From Bacillota bacterium (GTDB lineage: Bacteria > Bacillota > Clostridia > Christensenellales > SZUA-584): 11,148 nucleotides of DNA. Both the position numbers and the translations under genes were made by a program. The stretch spans positions 1-11,148 of the forward strand of contig JAEWWC010000145.1 of the NCBI GenBank assembly GCA_023396555.1, given 5' to 3'. The notes under the pieces were generated by a model that saw nothing but the letters and a program-made list of their open reading frames with translations, was not told the DNA's origin and made no database searches. Within the stretch, counting starts at the first letter, position 1. Every line of letters starts with the position of its first letter. Shown piece by piece: positions 6,154 to 11,148 of the stretch.

Positions 6154-7563
6154 TCACGCCGCATTCTTCTGCTGCGCGCGCAATGGGCGGGGCAGGCTCT
6201 CGGTCAAAGGCTGGACGTCGGTCCAGTTGACGCGGAGTATCATGACGGTGGTGATGACGGCGGCGGCGCAGTTGGAGAACAGGTTGCCCCAGAACACCGC
6301 GTATACGCCGAGGAACTGCTCCGTGAGCAGTATGAACACGTAGCGCAACAGCCACACGCGCAGCACGCTGGCGACGAGGTTGATGCGCGTGCGCCCGAGC
6401 CCGATGAACGCGCCCAGCTGCGTCATGCATACACCGAAGCCCACCACGGCATAGGTGTAAATGTGCAGCGCCTTGTTGGCGACGTCCAGAACCTTGGGGT
6501 CGCGCGTGAACAGCACGGTGAGAGCGGACGACGCGGGCACGATGACGGCGATGAGCAGCGCCGCGGTGACGGCGCTCATCAGGCAGCCCACCCAGGTGAC
6601 GCTGCGCGCGCGCAGACCCTGGCCAGCGCCCACGTTCATGCTGACCATCGTGGTGACGGCGGCGGCGAACGAGGACGGCAGTATGAAGCAGACGGACACG
6701 ATGTTGTTGGCGATGCCCTGCCCGTTCAGCACGTCCGCGCCGTACTTCTGCACCTCGTTGTTGATGAGGTAAAAGCCGAGGTACAGTATGACATTGGACA
6801 GCATGGACGGCGCGCCGATGCGCAGCAGGTCTTTGAGTATGCCGCGGTCGAAACGGAAACCGGTGAGCGAGAGGCGGCTGTCGCCTTTGCGGACGAAAAG
6901 TTCGAGATACATCCAGCCGGTGATCAGCACGCCCGCGGCCAGTGACGCCATCACAGCGCCGGTGATGCCCCAGCGGAACACGGCGATGAACAGCGCGTTG
7001 AAAGCCACCTTCAATATCAGCAGCAGCACCATGCGCACGAAAGCGGCCTCCGGCTTGCCTTCGGCGTTCTTGATGGCGTTGTATATGGCTTCGAGGAACG
7101 AGAACGGTATCAGCAGCGAGGAGAGGGACAGGTACAGGAACACATCCGCTGAGATTTCAGCGTCCACCGACGCCGAAATGGGGAAGGCGAGCGCGTAGAG
7201 CACGGGCGCGAGACCGATGCCCAGCGCGGCGGAGAACACGATGAGCTGTACCGCGATGCGGCGTCCCTCGCCGTAAGCGCGGCGGCCATTGGCCTGACCG
7301 ATCATCGCCATGCCCGCGGATCCGAGACCCTGTGCCAGACCAACGATCATGCCGGATATTGGCACGCAGTATGTGACGGCGCTGGCGGCGGCGGTGCCCG
7401 CAATGTTGTTGATGTACAGCCCGTCGATGACGGGTATCAGAGCCTGCACGATGCCCATCAGAAGAGCGGGTAGCGAGAGCATCAGTATCGTTTTGGGTAT
7501 CGGGCCGGCGATGATGAGGTCACGCCGGGCCGAGACGTTTTGTTTTAGAAAGCTTAAGTTCAT
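6154..7563 (-). CDS. MATE-family multidrug/cation efflux transporter
   Basis: A protein of 469 residues with about twelve hydrophobic segments in two halves, normal for MATE proteins. These integral-membrane antiporters export organic cations, drugs or metabolites using a Na+ or H+ gradient. Family-like features are the N-terminal PIPKTILMLSLPALLMGIV with VIDGLYINNIAG, the Gly-rich loop GLAQGLGSAGMAMIGQANG after helix 2, and INNEVQKYGADVLNGQGIANNI at the start of the second half. The C-terminal tail is short and polar. The substrate cannot be predicted. The ATG at 7563 has no visible ribosome binding site (GACCGCAACC precedes it). No other ATG, GTG or TTG lies in frame back to a TGA in the leader, and later Met codons would cut helix 1, so this start is kept. 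It has its own promoter and a leader of about 130 nt. Confidence 0.93.
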   Translation of the reverse strand: MNLSFLKQNVSARRDLIIAGPIPKTILMLSLPALLMGIVQALIPVIDGLYINNIAGTAAASAVTYCVPISGMIVGLAQGLGSAGMAMIGQANGRRAYGEGRRIAVQLIVFSAALGIGLAPVLYALAFPISASVDAEISADVFLYLSLSSLLIPFSFLEAIYNAIKNAEGKPEAAFVRMVLLLILKVAFNALFIAVFRWGITGAVMASLAAGVLITGWMYLELFVRKGDSRLSLTGFRFDRGILKDLLRIGAPSMLSNVILYLGFYLINNEVQKYGADVLNGQGIANNIVSVCFILPSSFAAAVTTMVSMNVGAGQGLRARSVTWVGCLMSAVTAALLIAVIVPASSALTVLFTRDPKVLDVANKALHIYTYAVVGFGVCMTQLGAFIGLGRTRINLVASVLRVWLLRYVFILLTEQFLGVYAVFWGNLFSNCAAAVITTVMILRVNWTDVQPLTESLPRPLRAQQKNAA

Positions 7564-7700
7564 GGTTGCGGTCGGGCCGGCATTCGCGGATGTGCTATCC
7601 CGGAGCCCCCAGAATAGACGAAGGCTTTTGGGTGGTTTGCACCGAGGCGAAGCCGGCTGATGCTGTCAGCCTTTCCAAATATGTTTTCGCACAATCATTC
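7564..7700 (-). other. Leader of about 130 nt of the MATE gene
   Basis: This is the predicted untranslated leader between the promoter and the MATE ATG. It holds one clear small hairpin (GGCTGA, 5-nt loop, TCAGCC; 7671-7655) and GGAT/ATCC closer to the start. I do not recognise a known riboswitch class (no guanidine-I, TPP or yybP-ykoY core). Its length and the missing ribosome binding site leave room for control of translation. Confidence 0.4.
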
Positions 7701-7729
7701 ATTATATGCGCGTTCCGTCAGTTGGTCAA
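7701..7729 (-). promoter_or_regulatory. Strong promoter of the MATE gene
   Basis: On the minus strand TTGACC (7729-7724), a 17-nt spacer and a perfect TATAAT (7706-7701). The next gene on that strand is the MATE transporter. Confidence 0.85.
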
Positions 7730-7767
7730 TAAACGGACAGGCTGTGATAATGCGGATGACGCTCGAA

Positions 7768-7819
7768 AACAGGGCGAAAATGCCGGAATAATGCCGGTTG
7801 CTGTGAGAACAGGGCGAAA
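7768..7819. repeat. Short direct repeats upstream of the MATE promoter
   Basis: AACAGGGCGAAA occurs at 7768-7779 and 7808-7819, 40 bp apart. ATGCCGG occurs twice between them (7780-7786 and 7791-7797). They fall in the divergent MATE/YdeI region and could be protein-binding sites. Confidence 0.5.
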
Positions 7820-7827
7820 TTTGGGGC

Positions 7828-7889
7828 CAATCGGCTTGTTTTCGGTACAACAATGGCACCCGGAAGGTTCTTTGTACTGCAGCCGATTG
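7828..7889. repeat. Nested inverted repeats, possible structured element
   Basis: The outer arms CAATCGGCT (7828-7836) and AGCCGATTG (7881-7889) pair over 9 bp. The inner arms GTACAA (7845-7850) and TTGTAC (7872-7877) pair over 6 bp, and the loop holds ACC/GGT. No poly-T follows. The right arm runs into a TTGACA that may be the -35 of the YdeI gene. The rest of the 449-nt gap between the MATE and YdeI genes holds only the MATE promoter and leader and the short repeats listed here. Confidence 0.6.
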
Positions 7890-7917
7890 ACAAACGGGCT
7901 TGAAAAGCTAATATGGT
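7887..7917 (+). promoter_or_regulatory. Tentative promoter of the YdeI-like gene
   Basis: A perfect TTGACA (7887-7892) is followed after 19 nt by TATGGT (7912-7917). The spacing is wider than the usual 17 nt, so the call is weak. The leader to 8013 would be about 90 nt. Confidence 0.35.
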
Positions 7918-8012
7918 ATCATAATGTTGAAACGCGAATATTCCACGCGCAATTGGAGACATTTAGGATGACCGTTACTTAAACTTTTAAGGCAAAACAG
8001 GAGGTGTTCCGG

Positions 8013-8606
8013 ATGGCAGATATGATCACGAATCCCAAGGTGGACGCTTTTATCAGCGGGGCTGACAAATGGCGTGAGGAGTTCGGGAAGCTGAGGGAAA
8101 TAGTTCTTTCTTGCGGGCTGGCCGAGGAGCTGAAATGGGGCGTACCCTGCTACACGTTTGAGGGCAAAAACGTGGTGCTGATACACGGGTTCAAGGAATA
8201 CTGCGCGATGCTGTTCGTGAAAGGGGCGCTGCTGAAGGACACGAACGGCGTGCTGGTGCAGCAGACGGAGAACGTGCAGGCGGGGCGGCAGATACGGTTC
8301 ACCGGCGTTCAGCAGATCGCGGATATGGAAGCAACGTTGAAAGCGTACATTGCCGAGGCCGTTGAAATCGAGAAGGCGGGGCTGGAGGTGGAGTTCAGGA
8401 AGAATCCGGAGTATACCGTCCCTGAGGAGCTGCAGCGCTGGTTCGATGAGGACCCCGCGCTGAAAACGGCGTTCGAGGCGCTGACGCCGGGCCGGCAGCG
8501 GGCGTATCTGCTGTATTTCTCGCAGCCCAAGCAGGCCAAAACGCGCGAATCGCGGATTGAGAAGTATGCGCAGCTGATACTCGCCGGCAAGGGCCTGAAC
8601 GACTAG
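8013..8606 (+). CDS. YdeI/OmdA-like protein with DUF1801 region
   Basis: The ATG at 8013 is chosen because AGGAGG (7999-8004) lies 8 nt before it; the earlier in-frame GTG at 8004 overlaps that site. The product has 197 residues. The N-terminal part (about 20-117) matches the DUF1801 fold, with ELKWGVPCYTFEGKNVV and the strand around HGFKEYCAMLFVKG. The C-terminal part carries the YdeI/OmdA signature: ALTPGRQRAYLLYF, then KQAKTRESRIEK and ILAGKGLND (about 156-197). The family is widespread and its biochemical role is not settled; no enzymatic residues can be named. No signal peptide or membrane segment is seen, so it is cytoplasmic. It is a single gene ending at a strong terminator. Confidence 0.9.
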   Translation: MADMITNPKVDAFISGADKWREEFGKLREIVLSCGLAEELKWGVPCYTFEGKNVVLIHGFKEYCAMLFVKGALLKDTNGVLVQQTENVQAGRQIRFTGVQQIADMEATLKAYIAEAVEIEKAGLEVEFRKNPEYTVPEELQRWFDEDPALKTAFEALTPGRQRAYLLYFSQPKQAKTRESRIEKYAQLILAGKGLND

Positions 8607-8623
8607 CCGCATAAACAATGAAC

Positions 8624-8668
8624 AAAAAGCGTACCCGTGCAAGGATCAGCCAAAGGGGTACGCTTTTT
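8624..8668. terminator. Rho-independent terminator after the YdeI-like gene
   Basis: A 13-bp perfect stem (8624-8636 with 8656-8668) has core GCGTACCC/GGGTACGC and a 19-nt loop. A5 on one side and T5 on the other let it work on both strands. It starts 18 nt after the stop. Confidence 0.88.
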
Positions 8669-8920
8669 CTATTGAGGCCGGGGTGGGCATGGATGGTTAT
8701 TCGGGCTTTGGGGGAGAAGTGGACTGGAAGTGTATGGATATCGATGTATGGTGGCCAAAGCGGTTGCAAACGGTTCGATGCCTTTTCGATTAAATGGGGA
8801 TGGAGGACAATTGCCTATATAAACGCTGCAAAGGGACGGCATCTGGAAAGTGGCAGGGATATGAGGGACATAGAAAGATTGTAAGCATGTGGAAGAGAGC
8901 AAGATGGAATTAATAACAGT

Positions 8921-9043
8921 ATGGCAATAAATAATGGCAGATATGCCAGGATAGGCGAACAGCTCGCTGTGGGGCGATTAAGGAAAGCCATGCTGAAAAA
9001 AACGCGTCAGAAAGAGGATTTGTTCGTCGCTATAACTCCGTAA
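8921..9043 (+). CDS. Small basic open frame, doubtful
   Basis: Forty codons from ATG 8921 to TAA 9041-9043 encode a Lys/Arg-rich peptide (MAINNGRYARIGEQ..., ending in KEDLFVAITP). No good ribosome binding site precedes it and no family is recognised. It is listed only because nothing else fills this gap; it may be a gene remnant or chance. Confidence 0.15.
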   Translation: MAINNGRYARIGEQLAVGRLRKAMLKKTRQKEDLFVAITP

Positions 9044-9090
9044 CGCGGGGTGAAGGACGACGCGCGGCGCGCTGATAGCTTTAGCAAAGG

Positions 9091-9137
9091 TTGATAAGTA
9101 TCAAAACGGTTCGATAAGCGGGTTCCTGGTCGAACCG
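9091..9137. repeat. Operator-like palindromes
   Basis: TTGATAAGTATCAA (9091-9104) is a 14-bp palindrome with a 2-nt centre. Right after it, CGGTTCGA (9107-9114) and TCGAACCG (9130-9137) form an 8-bp inverted repeat with a 15-nt gap. There is no tRNA around this TTCGA sequence. Confidence 0.55.
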
Positions 9138-9317
9138 ATTCGAAGCATGACGCAAGCGCACTTTTCAGATGGCAGAAATGGATAATTATGTAGTTTATGG
9201 TGGACAAAAGCCTTGCAATAACAATATTTAGTGGATAAAGACGTGACGAAAGCTTGCTCATTCTACCGGGCAGGCTCTACTGATGGTATGGATCGCAGAG
9301 CCCATGCGGGCTGAACA

Positions 9318-10013
9318 TCACACCCCGCACGGCCGGCGCAGACTGCGGGGGTCGCAGGTGATGCCGCAGCTGCAGCGTGTGGGACCGAACATCATCGAGT
9401 AAGCGCCGGGGAACTCAGTGTTGACCTGTATCACCGCACGCGCGAACTCGGCCTGGCTTTGCGGCACGGGCAGCAGCGCGTTCGCTTTTGTCTGCGTGTC
9501 GATGATGGCGTACGGCGGGACGAAGCTCCTATATGGCACGCGGACGCCGCCGGTCACCAGCGCGCTCATGGATATATAGCTACCGTCGCCTACGATGGCG
9601 TTGAAGCCGACGAACACGTTGTCGCCCAATTGGCATGGGCCGTGGACGATGCAGCCGTGCGCGCAGGTCACGCGGCTGCCGATATGGATGGAATACTCCC
9701 GCCCGCCCACGTCCACATATTCGTGTTCGAGGCCGTGCAGTATCACGCCGTCCTGCAAATTTGTGTCCGCACCGATGTAAAAAGGGGTGCCTTCGTCCGC
9801 GCGGACGCTGACCAGCGGCGCGATGAACACGTTTTTGCCCACCGTGACGTCGCCGATGACGGACGAGAAGGGGCCGACGTACGCGGAAGGGTGGATGGCG
9901 GGGCAGGCGGACTGCGGGTTGAACGAGGTGACGGGGCTGGGTGCGATAAAGTGCGCATTTAAGTTCCACGTCTGCGGGACGCGGTAACGCTGCTTCAGTG
10001 TATGGGGCTGCAT
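9318..10013 (-). CDS. Gamma-class (Cam-type) carbonic anhydrase
   Basis: The ATG at 10013 lies 6 nt after AAAGGAGG; upstream in-frame Met codons have no such site. The 231-residue protein is a left-handed beta-helix of hexapeptide repeats (IHPSAYVGPF, IGDVTVGKNVFI, ...). The three zinc ligands of gamma carbonic anhydrases are present: His93 in VILHG, and His119 and His124 in CAHGCIVHG. Arg71 and Asp73 of RADEGTPFYIG and Gln87 of NLQDG are also kept, as in Methanosarcina Cam. The enzyme should work as a trimer, with metal sites between subunits, and interconvert CO2 and bicarbonate. No signal peptide is seen, so it is cytoplasmic here, unlike secreted Cam. The C-terminal tail after the alpha-helix is Cys-rich (Cys214, Cys216, Cys220, Cys229), which is odd. 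It is divergent from nudC across 143 bp. Confidence 0.9.
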   Translation of the reverse strand: MQPHTLKQRYRVPQTWNLNAHFIAPSPVTSFNPQSACPAIHPSAYVGPFSSVIGDVTVGKNVFIAPLVSVRADEGTPFYIGADTNLQDGVILHGLEHEYVDVGGREYSIHIGSRVTCAHGCIVHGPCQLGDNVFVGFNAIVGDGSYISMSALVTGGVRVPYRSFVPPYAIIDTQTKANALLPVPQSQAEFARAVIQVNTEFPGAYSMMFGPTRCSCGITCDPRSLRRPCGV

Positions 10014-10089
10014 ATGGAGCCTCCTTTTGTGAAGGAATTTATACAGCATCATATGAGGGCGCATGCCGTTTGGTGCGGCGCCGATATAA

Positions 10090-10119
10090 TAGACATCCGG
10101 CCTTGGACGGTGGTATACT
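10090..10119 (+). promoter_or_regulatory. Promoter of nudC
   Basis: TAGACA (10090-10095), 18 nt and TATACT (10114-10119) with TGG just before it as an extended -10. It is well placed for a leader of about 30 nt before ATG 10157. Confidence 0.6.
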
Positions 10120-10156
10120 GTTACGGTTGATTATTCTGATATGCAAAGGTGACCAT

Positions 10157-10978
10157 ATGCTTCACGACATACAGCCGAGTTTATTTGACAACGCTTACCG
10201 GCCCGAGACGCCGGACGGAAAGAGCCGCGTTATGTTCATCAAGGAAAATGCCATATTGATAAAGGAGGCGGAGGACGAGATATCCTTTCCGCTGTGCGGC
10301 GAGCTGGAACCGGCGGGGGCGGATTACGTGTATCTGTTTTCCGTGGGCAGCGAGAAGTACTTTCTCAGCAAGGAAGCCGCGGAGCCGCAGGGGGACTATG
10401 CTTATGCACCGCTGATGGAGTTTCGGTACAAAAAGCCCAAGTTGCGGGCATACGCGGCGGCGGCGGCTTATCAGCTGTTTAACTGGTATTCCCGGAACCG
10501 CTTCTGCGGACGGTGCGGCGCGGATATGGCGCACGACGCAAAGGAGCGCATGGTGCGCTGCGGCAACTGCGGCAACATCGTGTATCCCAAGATATCGCCC
10601 GCGGTGATCGTGGGGATAACGGACGGCGACCGGCTGCTGATGACCAAGTATTCGGGGCGCATATACAAGCGGTACGCGCTGGTGGCGGGGTTCGCGGAGA
10701 TCGGCGAGCCGGTCGAGGACACGGTGCGGCGCGAGGTGCTGGAGGAAGTGGGCGTGCGGGTGAAGAACCTGCGCTATTACAAGAGCCAGCCGTGGCCGTT
10801 TTCCGACTCGCTGCTGATGGGTTTCTACTGCGATCTGGACGGCTCCGACGAGATCACGCTGGACGAGAACGAGCTGGAGTGTGCCGAGTGGATACGCCGT
10901 GAGGACATCACGGTGGAGTATGACGGCATCAGCCTGACCAATGAGATGATCGTGGCGTTCAAGGATGGCCGGACGTGA
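10157..10978 (+). CDS. nudC: NADH pyrophosphatase NudC (Nudix hydrolase)
   Basis: The ATG at 10157 follows AAAGGTGA by about 5 nt. The open frame extends to 9998 but runs through the start of the divergent gene. The 273-residue product has the NudC order: a variable N-terminal domain (1-100), a four-Cys zinc ribbon (CGRCG at 117-120, CGNCG at 135-138) and YPKISPAVIVGI. The Nudix box (178-200) fits GX5EX7REVLEEVGV exactly. The NudC-specific motif SQPWPFSDSLLMGF (210-223) follows; the SQPWPF part sets NADH specificity in this family. The enzyme hydrolyses NAD(H) to NMN(H) plus AMP and can remove NAD caps from RNA. It uses Mg2+ or Mn2+ at the Nudix Glu residues and a structural zinc, in the cytoplasm. 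It appears monocistronic. Confidence 0.96.
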   Translation: MLHDIQPSLFDNAYRPETPDGKSRVMFIKENAILIKEAEDEISFPLCGELEPAGADYVYLFSVGSEKYFLSKEAAEPQGDYAYAPLMEFRYKKPKLRAYAAAAAYQLFNWYSRNRFCGRCGADMAHDAKERMVRCGNCGNIVYPKISPAVIVGITDGDRLLMTKYSGRIYKRYALVAGFAEIGEPVEDTVRREVLEEVGVRVKNLRYYKSQPWPFSDSLLMGFYCDLDGSDEITLDENELECAEWIRREDITVEYDGISLTNEMIVAFKDGRT

Positions 10979-11004
10979 GGGCTGGGGTAATAAGGGACTA
11001 AGAC

Positions 11005-11091
11005 CGTGGAGGCGCTGCCTCCACGCCTCCGCTTAAGGGGTTTACCCCTTAAGAATCCCATCAGTGAAATGCCTTTGTGGAGGCATTTCAC
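11005..11091. repeat. Three perfect hairpins in a row after nudC
   Basis: Hairpin 1 is CGTGGAGGC / GCCTCCACG (11005-11025, 3-nt loop). Hairpin 2 is CTTAAGGGG / CCCCTTAAG (11032-11053, loop TTTA). Hairpin 3 is GTGAAATGCCT / AGGCATTTCAC (11064-11091, 6-nt loop). None is followed by a T-run. The layout resembles dispersed intergenic repeat elements of Clostridia (from memory, not searched). Confidence 0.8.
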
Positions 11092-11120
11092 GTGAGTTGG
11101 TTTATACGGGTTGTTATACG

Positions 11121-11144
11121 GGTCTGTTGCGGCAGGCCTTTTTT
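11121..11144 (+). terminator. Terminator at the right edge
   Basis: GGTCTG (11121-11126) pairs with CAGGCC (11133-11138) over 6 bp with one G-T pair, a 6-nt loop TTGCGG, then six T. It follows the triple hairpin and probably ends the nudC transcript. Confidence 0.65.
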
Positions 11145-11148
11145 GTTT

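Larger units (their letters stand above)
8669..9317. other. Stretch of about 650 bp without a convincing gene
   Basis: No frame here has both a ribosome binding site and a recognisable protein. Several short frames exist on the plus strand (34 codons from about 8689; 40 codons from 8921). Another is open without a start around 9080-9187. They are compatible with a decayed gene or chance. AAACGGTTCGAT occurs at 8768-8779 and 9104-9115, next to palindromes. No RNA gene family is recognised. Confidence 0.5.

Noticed and set aside
7566..7982. A 138-codon plus-strand frame before the YdeI-like gene
   Set aside because: It runs opposite the MATE leader and promoter and across the inverted repeats, without a ribosome binding site or protein-like pattern.
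8618..8884. An 88-codon plus-strand frame after the YdeI-like gene
   Set aside because: It begins inside the terminator stem of the preceding gene and has no ribosome binding site or recognised family.
9104..9137. Possible tRNA T-arm because of GGTTCGA and TCGAACC
   Set aside because: No acceptor stem, D-arm, anticodon arm or CCA can be placed around it on either strand.
9007..9261. An 84-codon minus-strand frame in the gene-poor stretch
   Set aside because: It has no convincing ribosome binding site or domain, and the hydrophobic part reflects AT-rich non-coding sequence.
9273..9312. Terminator of the carbonic anhydrase gene (GGCTCT/AGAGCC, AGCCC/GGGCT)
   Set aside because: The stems are only 5-6 bp, compete with each other and have no U-tract on the minus strand.
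10014..10064. Longer start for the carbonic anhydrase (17 more residues)
   Set aside because: The upstream Met codons lack a ribosome binding site, whereas AAAGGAGG lies 6 nt before ATG 10013.
9998..10156. An N-terminal extension of nudC by 53 codons
   Set aside because: It overlaps the start of the divergent carbonic anhydrase and the nudC promoter. ATG 10157 has a ribosome binding site and the normal family length.
1..11148. CRISPR array, insertion sequence, prophage or toxin-antitoxin system
   Set aside because: No regularly spaced repeats, transposase or integrase motifs, phage structural genes or paired small genes were seen.

Overview
The window looks like chromosomal DNA of a Gram-positive anaerobe of the Bacillota, probably class Clostridia. 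The grounds are strong AGGAGG-type ribosome binding sites, sigma-A-like promoters, hairpin-plus-U terminators, GTG starts, lipobox lipoproteins, and the families present (heptad-repeat export-associated protein, SseB-like, MATE, YdeI, gamma carbonic anhydrase, NudC). I cannot place it below class. Most of the window is GC-rich; about 4.58-6.13 kb is clearly AT-richer. Layout, left to right: (1) the 3' part of an extracytoplasmic heptad-repeat protein (to 839) with a good terminator; (2) a berberine-bridge-type FAD oxidoreductase with both covalent-flavin residues (1015-2358); (3) on the minus strand, two tandem lipoprotein rhodaneses that are recent paralogs (2444-2917 and 3076-3705) and share a promoter layout; (4) on the minus strand, a short-chain dehydrogenase broken by a one-base frameshift (3823-4550); (5) diverging from it, an SseB-like gene of about 460 codons, also broken by a one-base frameshift (4752-6133), in the AT-rich segment; the two divergent promoters flank a perfect 13-bp inverted repeat; (6) on the minus strand, a MATE efflux transporter (6154-7563) with a strong promoter and a leader of about 130 nt; (7) a YdeI/DUF1801 protein (8013-8606) with a terminator; (8) a 700-bp stretch with no convincing gene but operator-like palindromes and short open frames; (9) on the minus strand, a Cam-type gamma carbonic anhydrase (9318-10013), divergent from (10) NudC, the NADH pyrophosphatase / NAD-cap hydrolase (10157-10978); (11) three perfect hairpins in a row and a U-tailed terminator at the right edge. 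Apart from the rhodanese pair, most genes are single transcription units with their own signals, so this is not one functional operon. I see no CRISPR array, transposase, integrase, tRNA, rRNA or recognisable defence system. The parts most worth a second look are the paired frameshifts in the divergent SDR/SseB genes and the palindrome between them, the duplicated rhodanese lipoproteins with their conserved promoter element, the nested inverted repeat at 7828-7889, and the triple-hairpin element at the right end.
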